Below the pieces are notes generated by a model. The model was not told where the DNA came from, did no database searches, and saw only the letters and a program-made list of their open reading frames with translations. From positions 124,001 to 188,000 of the forward strand of contig NC_092800.1 of assembly GCF_918797505.1 (NCBI RefSeq): a stretch of 64,000 nucleotides of DNA, given 5' to 3'. Position 1 is the first letter of the stretch. Every line of letters starts with the position of its first letter. The translations under genes were made by a program, and so were the position numbers. This stretch comes from Bemisia tabaci (lineage: Eukaryota; Arthropoda; Insecta; Hemiptera; Aleyrodidae). This document shows positions 24,334 through 33,744 of this stretch, one piece after another.

Positions 24334-24595
24334 AAATATTTTGTCTTTGCTTTCATCGAATTTGTCCGAGTTTATTTTTCTGACCGGCCACAAAGCTCGG
24401 GAACCGATGGAAACAGCGTCCGCTTGGGTTAAGTTAGGTCACGCAACTAAACTAGCTTCACGGATATGCTGGAAGTATCACTCGAATTGAAGGCGCCTTA
24501 ATCTTCGATCTGCACACACCATTTCTACATCATTCGATCGATAGAACTTTCTAGACTAATTATCTCTTTCAGTACATTACAGGCAACCATGCGGC

Positions 24596-24844
24596 AAAAA
24601 AAAACCAGGCGTGGATAGTTTGATGTTGCCAAATTTCGTATGATAAATGGATTTCCCGAGAAACTCGAGTAATTTCATTCTCAATCATGCGCGTCGTCCC
24701 GAAAATAAGTTCAAACTAAAACACAAAAAGAAAATCTGTAAAAAAGGTTTAAAATCAACTTAGCTCAGCTCTCTGGCGCGTTGTAAATTTTTGGATTTAA
24801 TTCATTAAAACTGGAGAAAAGTGGATTTTCTGGAACGTTCAAAT
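24596..24844. repeat. Direct duplication, copy 2
   Basis: Mate of 24080-24333. The homology ends at the first bases of the neighbouring TIR element, suggesting that element interrupted or borders the duplicated unit. Confidence 0.9.
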
Positions 24845-25838
24845 GGGTGATTTCACGATAACAGGAATAGTTAAAATGTGAAATACTTTAAAAATAAAAG
24901 TGCACCAATTTTAACAGGATTTCATTACCTCATTTTAAAGGTATTAAACTTCCTTTTTCCAGCTTTGGCACGCTCTATTTTGAGTCAGTGCAAAGTTAAA
25001 GTGATTGATAAACAAGCCATTGAATCAGGTATCAGCGCTTCCCGCGGGACTGCTGGAGGTCCACGCAAACATGGCGGCCCTGCCAAATTGTGTCGGTTAC
25101 GTAACAGACACAGCGTAACCGACACTTGAAAATGTGAGATAAAAGATGATACAAAAGATGAAACTTGGCAATTCTTGAGTTATGAGGTGGAATTAATGCT
25201 GCCTTAAAAGTTTTGTAAACTTTGGAGACTTCCTTTTAGTTTAATAATATTAAATTGAGGTTTTTGCGTAGTGAGGAATTAGTGCTACACACCTAAAAAT
25301 CACTGGTTTTCATAATAATTTTTTTATTGGAAAAAAACTGACTTATTAGTAATGGTTTTGTCGAGAAGACTTCAGCGAACAATTTGATGGCAGTTTTGAA
25401 ACTCCTGACTCCATCTGGCGAAATAAACACTGCACTTAATACAACTGCGAAAATTTGTTGCCAAGTGTGGTGACACCTCTTTCTAATGACTTTTCTCGCT
25501 CAATAATAAATATCTCAGTTCAAACTGGCAATTTTCTTGAACATTAGAGTCTCTTTTCAGCAAATATTGCCAAAGAGTTCATGATCAGTACTGATTTGTT
25601 ACCGCAAATTGCTCTTTTGCTTCAAAATCGGGGTCGGCGACACGTAACCGACCGGACATTTTCGGCCTTCAAAGTCTCATATTATTAAATATAATAATTA
25701 TTTATCATATTTTTTAGCATGGATAGGTTCAGGGACATCATTTCTATTGATTTATTCATTTGGTTTTCAATCGTTTTGCCGTATGTCGTTCATGACCCAC
25801 GGCGACACGACTATTCCTCTTATCGTGAAATCACCCAT
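24843..25838. mobile_element. About 1-kb DNA element with about 27-bp TIRs
   Basis: Left end GGGTGATTTCACGATAA then C, AGGAATAGT; right end ACTATTCCT then C, TTATCGTGAAATCACCC. These are inverse with few mismatches, over 996 bases. Inside is a perfect 12-bp hairpin, GTGTCGGTTACG/CGTAACCGACAC at 25090-25125, and a related acacgtaaccgacc at about 25639. The 83-codon frame is not a transposase. Superfamily unassigned; target duplication unclear (AT possible). Confidence 0.75.
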
Positions 25839-25934
25839 ATGTGGCTTTAGATTGATGAACTATCATTGCAAAATGGTGATTGCATAATAATAGTTATACA
25901 AAGTGATTGGCAAGGCATGATGTAAGGTTCAACT

Positions 25935-26200
25935 TTACAATAAGAAATATGAAAGTAAATCAATAGCATTCAGATCAGGCATCAGTTCATCAGTTATTTC
26001 TTTACAGCCTGGATTGCAAGTAGGTATAGGTTCCGGACGACACTCTAAACGAACGTATGCAAAGCCATCTTGAGTGAATTCGTGAAGGTTCCTTGGAATA
26101 ATTACATGAGTCGAGGATAAAATAGTCGCCTGTCCCAAATTATTGGGATCGACGTTCGGTTCGGACCATGGTGTTGATTTTATACTGGTTTAAGTCTTTT
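25935..26200 (-). CDS. Unassigned open frame, possible terminal exon
   Basis: An uninterrupted minus-strand frame of about 87 codons ends in TAA at 25935. The translation has protein-like composition, with a Cys-rich stretch (LECRPEPIPTCNPGCKEI) followed by an acidic, leucine-rich tail. Upstream it opens right after a CAG (ttaaaccag) that could be a splice acceptor, though the preceding pyrimidine tract is poor. I do not recognise the family. It lies next to, but outside, the decayed Helitron, and could be the last exon of an unknown gene or part of another transposon. Confidence 0.3.
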
Positions 26201-26309
26201 ATTGTGGTTATGTTGGTCATTTTTAGTTATCTTTTTTTTTTCTTGATTAAATTTCAGATAAGATTGCAATTACAATTGGACTATAAGAACATTTTCTTAA
26301 TGTTACAAA

Positions 26310-27530
26310 CTAGGCAAATTACCCACACTTCGTGTTCATTATGATAATAGACGTCGGTATCTTTATACTTGCGCATTGCTCATTGTGTAATTTTAAAAAA
26401 TCATTGATTTTCCGCAACAAAGCGCAGTCTGGCATTTATTACAAACCGTGGCAATTAGGCAAAAATTCAACTACAGATGATATTTTATTTAGAACCATAT
26501 GTTTTTTTTTCAACAGAGTTGTCAATTTTCATCGTTAAGTAGCCGAAAAATAATGTTTCAAAAATGAAAAATGATATTAATGACAGAGGTATTGATCAAA
26601 TATAGTCCAAAAGTATTTGCATAAAGTATGAGCATTCGCTGTATAGCTTTTGGGGTGGGCCAATCAAAAAAAAAATTGATTCTTTCTTATCATCTTAAAT
26701 TCTATGTTTTCCATTTAAAAAAATATTTAAATTTTTTTTTTTCTTTCCCTTTAAAATTTCGACGCATTGTTTTCTCAGTTTCGCCCTCTCATTTCCATTT
26801 TTTGCACCCGTAACCTTTTTTCCAGGTATCCTACATGATATTTGGATGCATCATAATGATGTTTCTATGGTAAATTGTGTCAATTGTGGTAATTGTGTAA
26901 TTCTTTGAGCTTTTTTTTTTTTTTTTTTTTTTTAATTTAAATTGAAAACTAATACGTATATCCACTATAATATAGTTTATTAGCGTACTTTTCATTATAA
27001 AATCAATACTGATCTGTAAACTATATTCTTTGCCAGTCCACCATAAGCAAAAATATGCATATTTTTTCTGCTGCAAACACGTGAGCATCCCACGTAGAGT
27101 TGTTCGTGTGAAAAACATTGGTCCTTTAAATTGAGACCTGCAATTGATATCGTTTGGCCCTGAGCTTTATTGATCGTTAAAGCGAATGTTAATTTTACAG
27201 GAAATTGGAGCCTCTTAAATTGGAATGGCAAATCATTTGGGATTATGGGGATTCTTGGAATAAGAACGCTTTCGCCTCTGAAAGATCCCGTAATAATTTG
27301 ATATTTTCCCCAAGTTTAGTTATTCGTAGTCCGGTCCCATTACATAATTTCGGCGCAGCAATGTTCCGCATGAGTATGACGGGAACACCAACTTTCAGCT
27401 CGAGTTTATGAGACGGAATTCCTGGCATATCTATGGAATTCAAGAATTCGATGGGATAAGAAGAACTTTCTTCAGGATTCACAACGCTATCTATGGATAG
27501 TACGTAAGTTGTTGTATTTATAAATGAACC
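26310..27530 (-). mobile_element. Decayed Helitron (3-prime half)
   Basis: The minus strand encodes a Helitron helicase C-terminus at 26995-27518. About 680 bases further it ends at CTAG (26313-26310) followed by T, preceded 11 bases earlier by the small hairpin ACAC-GAA-GTGT (26325-26335). This is the expected Helitron 3-prime architecture. A T run at 26911-26933 lies in the 3-prime noncoding part. The 5-prime half with the Rep domain is not seen. The 3-prime boundary is inferred from structure. Confidence 0.65.
26995..27518 (-). pseudogene. Helitron Pif1-like helicase, C-terminal remnant
   Basis: In order on the minus strand: a SIDSVVNPEESSSYPIEFLN stretch, then HKLELKVGVPVILMRNI and KLCNGTGLRI, then GSFRGESVLIPRIPI and LPFQFKRLQFPV, then LTINKAQGQT, then LYVGCSRV, with a stop at 26995. 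These are the last helicase motifs of Helitron Rep/Hel proteins (Pif1-like superfamily 1B), including the AQGQT motif and the YV-SRV motif. A one-base shift near 27300 separates KLCNGTGL and GSFRGE segments into two frames. Everything upstream of the SIDSVV stretch (Rep nuclease, Walker A) is absent. It is inactive. A related autonomous copy elsewhere would be needed to move the Helitron-type elements here. Confidence 0.85.
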
Positions 27531-27539
27531 ATGATTGGC

Positions 27540-28825
27540 AGTCCTGAGTGAAAAGCAGTTGGGATTTCTCTTGGATATTTCAAATATATCGAGCTTTTCT
27601 TATTGATGAGCTTCAAAGTGGCAAGCGAGCACTGTGCAACAACTTTGTTAACAGCAAACGTTATTTGAAATGACTACGATGAGAGACAATATCCTGAAGA
27701 GACCCCGCACTAACAATCTGAGGAATGTAATCGAGTGAGGCAAAAGTTGAAATCGAAGGTCAACGTATGTTGCGCGTGATGATGGTTGATGAGCAACTTG
27801 CTGAGCATGAAATTGAATAAAATTTGCCTGATGATGACTCGATTAATATCGGGGTGGGCACTTTGCTAGCAGGCGAGTGATTGCTGGAGCTATTGCTCAA
27901 CTCTTTGGTCATGAGTGACCACCCGAGCGATGACTTGCAAAAGTAACTATCTAGTCATCAGGGGGGTGGCAGAGTATATTTGCTTTGATTGGAGCCTCTA
28001 CTAATGGAGGAGGAATTCCACGACGGCGAAAGGCGACACCACGAAGGAAAGAGCGGAAATAAAAGTGACTACAAAACTTACTACTACAGAAGCGACTACA
28101 AAAGATGAAGATTTTGGGGAATACGCAAGGATTTATCATAGGACTGGAACAAAGGATCCGAGGGGCAAAGTTCATTTGCGGAGATTTCCTCCACTTAGAT
28201 TATTGCACCGCTCATGGAGGGAACGACTGAATCAAGCGACGCAAAAAGATAATCCAGAGCCATGCCCGTAATAAAGAGGCGCTTTTTGAGGGAGGCAGTC
28301 ATCCGAAAAACTTGATGGATGATGGAGCATCTAGCCGGCTGTCTCCCGCGGCTCACAATTAATTCACACCTACATTGTTTAATCTGATGAATAATGAAAA
28401 TCACTCTTTCTTTCGCGCAAGAGTGGAGAAGTCGGTCTCGGCCTTCCCTCCATATGAGCACTTTGCTTTTCCCGCGCGGCGCAACCAAGCATTCTTCAAC
28501 ATTTTCGCCGAGTCCAAGTTTTTCCGCCCTTTATTTCAACGCAGAGCTCCGCTGTGGTGTGGAGTTGACACCAAATAAAAGTTGATTTCGCTCGTGCAGG
28601 AAAGGATGACTGCTTGCGCTCGAGGGTCCAGTGTTCTCCGAGGAAAAAAGACTTCGCATCCGAGTCGACTCTACTCCGGATATCTCTCAAAGATTTTTGA
28701 AATTGAGCTTCCCGCTTTCTCACGGAATTTATATTTTGTGTACTCTACCTCTGCAGAGTTTTTCGGGATTCTCCAAAACCGGCTGAATGGAGGTCTTGCT
28801 TATTTCAGAGATTTACCATTTAGGT

Positions 28826-28826
<1 letters not shown>
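27540..28826. other. Unassigned interval
   Basis: Open frames of up to 97 codons on both strands (28195-28488 minus, 28582-28875 plus) show no family signature. It is a candidate location for the lost 5-prime half of the Helitron, but I could not see Rep motifs. Confidence 0.35.

Positions 28827-28873
<47 letters not shown>
28827..28873. repeat. T47 homopolymer
   Basis: Forty-seven T residues abutting the left end of fold-back element D1. It could be the poly(A) tail of a minus-strand retroelement. Another T47 lies at 44168-44214. Confidence 0.95.
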
Positions 28874-28877
<4 letters not shown>

Positions 28878-28884
28878 ATCCGTG

Positions 28885-29238
28885 AAAAACGCGACGGTGC
28901 CACCGGTTATCTCTGAATCGAACTGCAAATTTCAAAAAAAAGCTCTTTAAATTGAAGCCGCAATGGAGGATATCCCCACGCTAGGCCGAGAATCCACATC
29001 TATATCCAGTCAAATTCTTCATGCACAGATAGGGAACGAATGGATGATGGAGATTGCCGCAATCTTTTCCATCGAGTTCCGAAACAAACTGGTGACCCTG
29101 TCGATGCATTTGCTCCCTATCTACACAAAAAGTTAGACTAGGTATAGAGATGGACTTTGAGCACAGCGCGAAGGGTCTCTTTTATTATGGCCTCAACTTT
29201 GACACCTCTGTTTGAGCGTGGAAGTTGATTTCTCAGAT
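28885..29238. mobile_element. Fold-back element family D, copy 1
   Basis: The two halves are diverged reverse complements: cggtgccacc, agctctttaaattga, caatggaggatat and gagaatccacatctatat on the left versus agatggactttgagcac, ttatggcctcaactttgac and gttgatttctc on the right. The same sequence, better preserved, lies at 38258-38772. About 350 bases, no coding capacity. Confidence 0.75.
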
Positions 29239-29239
29239 C

Positions 29240-30112
29240 ACACAATGCGAGATTCCACCCGAGACCAAATACTCAAGTCGGAAACCTTGACGCCTGCCAG
29301 AGCTCCAAAGTAATTTTATGGAAGTTGATAGCGGAAGATGACATTGCAAGTAGATCGCGGTGAATGACATTGCAGCTGCGTGTTTAGCAAACCGCGATAT
29401 CTCCGTTAACAATGGACGTAGAAACTGAGCGTCTTGACATATCTTATTAATTCTCGCTGACATGTAAGCTTGAACCATCAAAAAGCGATTCTGTAATTAA
29501 CTCAAGTGACCCTCCGCACCCTCACGTCACTTTTTCGTATCTTAAACTTTAAAAAAATCGGCACCTCACGCCCATTTAATTCTAGTATTTCATAACGCAG
29601 TTCTGAACGCCTTCTCGTAACGTACCCGTATTTCAGACTCAGGGCTCTCCCCCTTTTTCGTTTATTTATCGTATTTTATGAACGACACCAAAGAAGTCGA
29701 TAGAGGAACGTCCACGAATGAACGGTAACGATGCCACGAAATAAAACTGGAGAAGAGATCTGATCCTTTTTGAAATGTGACAACGCCCTCGCGACTATTG
29801 CTGTCCGAGTCCGCATGATGCATGAGGGCTAACAAAGCTCAAATTATCGTTAGGATTTAGCGTCAAAGCTTACAGGATACGCGTGAGCTCCTAGGCCCTC
29901 AGCCAGCTTACAACGTTGCCAAAATGGGTCTCTTGCAAATTTTCTTTGAGGCAAAACGAAGGATTCGGATTACATTTTGCAGTGAAGCACCTATCTGTGA
30001 AGGGAGAATCCAAGTAGGAAAGATAAAAGACGAACAGAAAGAGGAGGTATGGGAAAAACAGATAGGAGTGGTAAGAGTAAAGAAAGAGAGAGCATAGTAG
30101 AGACCAGGGGGC
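29240..30112. other. Unassigned interval
   Basis: A short minus frame (29233-29481, 82 codons) is unrecognised. A purine-rich stretch lies at 30020-30090. Nothing else supported. Confidence 0.4.
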
Positions 30113-30113
30113 T

Positions 30114-30190
30114 ATGCCCCCTGGCCGCTACGCGGCCCAACCCCCAGAGGGCGCTCCGCCCTCTCTTAGGCCCGCTTCGACGAAAGAACG
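30114..30190 (-). mobile_element. Helitron-type terminus, copy G5
   Basis: Minus-strand end CTGG before T (a legal CTRR), with GGGGGCATAGCCCCC hairpin, GGCCGCGTAGCGGCC palindrome and a third hairpin over agggcgctccgccct. Homology to the other copies beyond the hairpin block was not recognised, so this may be a truncated copy or a different subfamily. Confidence 0.55.
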
Positions 30191-30479
30191 GCCAAAAAAA
30201 TGAAAAGATTTTCATACCCGACTCTCATTTGTCCAATTTTCCTCTGGCTGGGAACAATTGGACCAATAAGAATCAAATAAAAAAACCGCCACTTATTTCC
30301 AACCCCAGGCCGAGACTGAAACGAATCGGAACGAATGGAACAGAGCGTTTCGTTACTTTTAGATAGTCTGTATAAAAGAGCATACCTTCGATTCACTTAC
30401 CTTACCCTACTAAAAGATCAAGACTCACAATTTCCCGCTTAGTTCGAATTTTGCCCTCTTCCTAAGCTCCCAGGTATAC

Positions 30480-30995
30480 TCAATTATAAAAAAATGTGGG
30501 TCATATTTCCAAAATTTGATTGCAGCGGGCTTATCTAAGGACTATCACCTATCGATAACCGCAAAAATTATGGAAATCGGTCCAATAGAACGCTCAAACG
30601 AACTATGACAAAAAATAAAAATTTACATTGTTTAAATGAGAGAATTCGCAACTTTACCGCGTAATGTAAAAAAGCCTGGGTCATATTTTCAAAACCTGAA
30701 TAAATTGGGCTTATCTAGAGACAATTGCCTGTCGATCAGTGGCGTGGCGTGAATTGCGATGTATCGATTGTTATGCCATTTAAACCTATGGTGAAGAATC
30801 AACTATTAAGGTGTTCGCTGCGAACACCCTGTTTATCGATCCTTTTCCATGGGTTTAAATGCCATAACAATCGATATATCGCAAAGCACCCCACGCCACT
30901 GCTGTCGATAGCGGCAAAAATCAAGAAAATCGACCCGGTAGAACGCTGAAACTAAGCGTTACCAAATTTGCAAATTTAGGAGGTCTTGAAGCTTA
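30480..30995. repeat. Repeat R, copy 1 (interrupted by hAT MITE)
   Basis: Two diverged subunits of about 170 bases (gggtcatatttccaaaat, gggcttatcta, gcaaaaat-atggaaatcgg, agaacgctcaaacgaact). Apart from the 165-bp insertion it matches 43320-43670. The function of R is unknown; it has no coding frame. Confidence 0.85.
30737..30901. mobile_element. hAT-like MITE with 8-bp TSD
   Basis: Starts CAGTGGCGTGG and ends CCACGCCACTG. It is flanked on both sides by CTGTCGAT (30729-30736 and 30902-30909). The unoccupied site is visible in repeat R copy 2 as gcccgtcgatagccgc near 43575. 8-bp duplications and CAGNG termini are hAT hallmarks. 165 bp, non-coding. Confidence 0.95.
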
Positions 30996-31605
30996 TCCCT
31001 CCCATCCCTCCCACCTATAATAGTTACCCGACCTATGTCGTCAACTCTTTCGTTCACGATAATTATCGTTTGTTTTTCGTTAGCCTATTCAAATTTTGTA
31101 ATTTTGTCCATGTTGGTCTTATAAAGAACTGTATAGATTTTTGGTTAAATTGCACTTACCGTTTACTTATAAACGCTTATTAACGTAAGTGCCCTACTTA
31201 CGCTGTTTTCTACTAATCTGTGTTTATGAAAGTTCCATTCCTTGGTTTCCTTGGTAACCTTTGTTTGCTGTCAGCTGATGTTTTATTTCAATTTATTTTT
31301 TTCTTTCTTTTTTTTTTTGATAAATCATTGCTAGGTTAGTTCTAATTTTTTTGCCAGCATTTATACTGTGTCTGTAGATTGTTGTTATTTCACCCAATAA
31401 AAAAAAAAAAAAAAATATTCTACCTCCCCCCCCCCAAGCTCATTTTTCTGTTGGCTCCATCACCCTCTCCCCTCAACTCATTTTTCTATCGATCATTTTA
31501 TCATTTTTTTATGGCATGTCTTGCACCCCTACCAGTATTTTTTCGGGGTTATAGATATTTTAGCGGCCTCTAGACCCGTGATTCCAGTCACGGGCATTTC
31601 GCTAG
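30996..31605 (+). mobile_element. Small non-autonomous Helitron
   Basis: The 3-prime end is classical: a hairpin CCCGTGA-ttccag-TCACGGG (31575-31594), a 7-base spacer and CTAG (31602-31605) followed by T. The 5-prime end is placed at TC (30996) after the A that closes repeat R, because R copy 2 continues with T at that point; insertion between A and T fits Helitrons. It carries an A run at about 31400-31414 and a C tract. The 3-prime end is well supported, the 5-prime end less so. Confidence 0.6.
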
Positions 31606-32691
31606 TATAAATGATAACTATGGGAAAAAAGGAAAACGAAAATTAAGAAATAAAAGGAAGAGAACGAGGAAAAATAAGAGTAAAGGAAAGCAAGGAAGTA
31701 GGAGAATGAGAAGAAAAAAGTACTTTTCTGCATATAAAAATTAATAGCACAAAGGTTATTCATAAATTGAGCCTACACTATTAGTCCCAAACCGGAAAAT
31801 GCAGTCCGGATGTTTTCAGTGGAGAATAGCGGAAAAATTGAGATGAATACATTGAAAGTGTTTGAAGCGCACTCCAAATTCCACAATTTGTGCGAGGAAT
31901 GTCCATGTTTTTCGGTGGTATTAGTGAAAGACATGAAAGAAGCAGTGACGAGAAATATTTGCTGAGTTAAATTATAGTTATTCATACGTTACGTGAAAAA
32001 ACAAAAACCAAAAAAAAAAACAAAAAACAAAAACAAAAAAACAAAAAAAACAAAAACAAAAACCAAAAAAAAAAAAAACATGAAAAGGGTCAAACATTTA
32101 TTTCGAAACACAGTAAAAGCTAATCAAAATCTGATCAATGAAACACCAACGACGTAGCGAGGCGATGCCAGAGGCTGAAATCAGCCGATCAGCAAACGAC
32201 GTTTCCCGCTCCAGAACTCGCCCAAAATATCGTTTTAAACGAGTGCCATTTTCTTACGCATACTGTGAGGTTAGGTTGAAATTTCAGACCTTCCTAGTGC
32301 ACTCATAATGAATTTTAGTCATTTTCCTCAATTTAACGACCATCCCTCTGGCTACATAAATAGTTTACGATGGACTCATTATGAGATGCCTCGTTACGAT
32401 GGATCTACATGATCTAGAGCAGAGACCCGCCGCTGAGTTGCGTTATTACAAAGTCTGCGCCTTTGAGAAGCAATATTTATCGCAATCTACAAATTAATTG
32501 AAAGAACTGATATCTAACGCGTAACAGCGTTAACACTGATTAGTATGACATCAAACTTGTGAAAATTCATAAAAAATTAATCTTGAAATTTACGAGAACG
32601 GTCTTGGCTCATTGACTCAATGTGTGTGAGTGAGGGTGTGTGTGTGTGAGAGAGAGAGAGAGACAGCGTCATCTCCGAGTCTATCAATACT

Positions 32692-32735
<44 letters not shown>

Positions 32736-33490
32736 CTTTTTTTTTGTCAAGCGAAATTTTATTCAATACTCAGATTATGATACCTAATTATTGCTTCTCA
32801 AAAGCACAGACTTGTGTAGCAGTGCAAAGTGCTGGCAAATATCTGCCTTTGATTTACTACACCGTAAGGAAAAGTAACTGAGATTTTGTGCTAATATGAG
32901 AAGTAAAAGACGAAAGTAACCCAAGCTGTGTTGGTCAATGTTTTGTGTTAGTTTCTTCTGTGTAAAATCGACTAAATCTATGGCTTAAAATGAGGAAATC
33001 TTTGTGTTGAAAATACGCGACCTCGTTGAAAGTGAGGCGGGAGCCGGAGGGCGGGCACTCGGGCAGCGACCCTGGATCGCATCGGTGATAGTCCAGTGCT
33101 CTGAGAGTAACCTCCGCTTTGAGTCGATTTGGCACATGGTTCACTGTGTTGAGCAACCAAGTTCTTTGGCTTGATCCGACACAGAAAAAGTAACAGAGAG
33201 TAACACTGAACACGGAAATGTTGGTAATGTAGCATCGCGTCCAAAATATTCGACTCCATGTTCACCCTTACAGAGCTCGCCTGCGTTCATCACGTACTAG
33301 ACCTTGGACTCCATGCTCACTTTTAAAAAATAACAGTCTTTTTAGGAAAAATCAAAGCGAGCATAATATCCAAAATCGTGGGGTGCAGATATTTTCTGAC
33401 ATTAGACGAGCATAGAGTCCAAAAATTAAACAAGGCAATTTTGTTCAAATAAAGACGATAAAATGTTCCTTTGTAGAAAATTGTTCGTTA
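31606..33490. other. Unassigned interval rich in simple sequence
   Basis: Contains an A-rich run with scattered C (about 31998-32079), a (GT)n(GA)n microsatellite (about 32621-32662) and a long T tract (about 32698-32745). Two overlapping minus frames at 32935-33265 share GC-richer DNA but are unrecognised. Confidence 0.5.
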
Positions 33491-33639
33491 CAGTGGCGTG
33501 GCGTGAATGATCGATTATCGATATCTCGCCATTTGAACAGTTCTCGCAGTTCTCTCTGCGAACACCCTGTTAATCTATCTTTTTTCATAGGTTTGAGTGG
33601 CGTATCAATCGATATATCGCAAAGCACGCCACGCCACTG
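33491..33639. mobile_element. hAT-like MITE, second copy
   Basis: Termini CAGTGGCGTGGCGTG and CACGCCACGCCACTG; interior gcgaacaccctgtt and tcaatcgatatatcgcaaag as in 30737-30901. Flanks GTTCGTTA and GTGCGTTA match in 7 of 8 positions, a decayed 8-bp TSD. 149 bp. Confidence 0.9.
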
Positions 33640-33642
33640 GTG

Positions 33643-33743
33643 CGTTAGTTAGGTTAGGTTAGGTTCGATTAGGTTAGATTAGGTTAGATTAGGTTAGATT
33701 AGGTTAGATTAGGTAAGATTAGATTAGGTTGGGTTAGGTTATT
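33643..33743. repeat. Interstitial TTAGG-type telomeric repeat
   Basis: About 100 bases of TTAGG and a higher-order 10-mer (aggttagatt) repeated roughly six times. TTAGG is the common insect telomere unit, so this is an internal telomere-like tract. It begins four bases after the hAT MITE. Confidence 0.85.
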
Positions 33744-33744
33744 G

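Noticed and set aside
33643..33743. Possible CRISPR-like or satellite array
   Set aside because: Units are contiguous TTAGG variants without unique spacers; telomere-like repeat is the simple reading.
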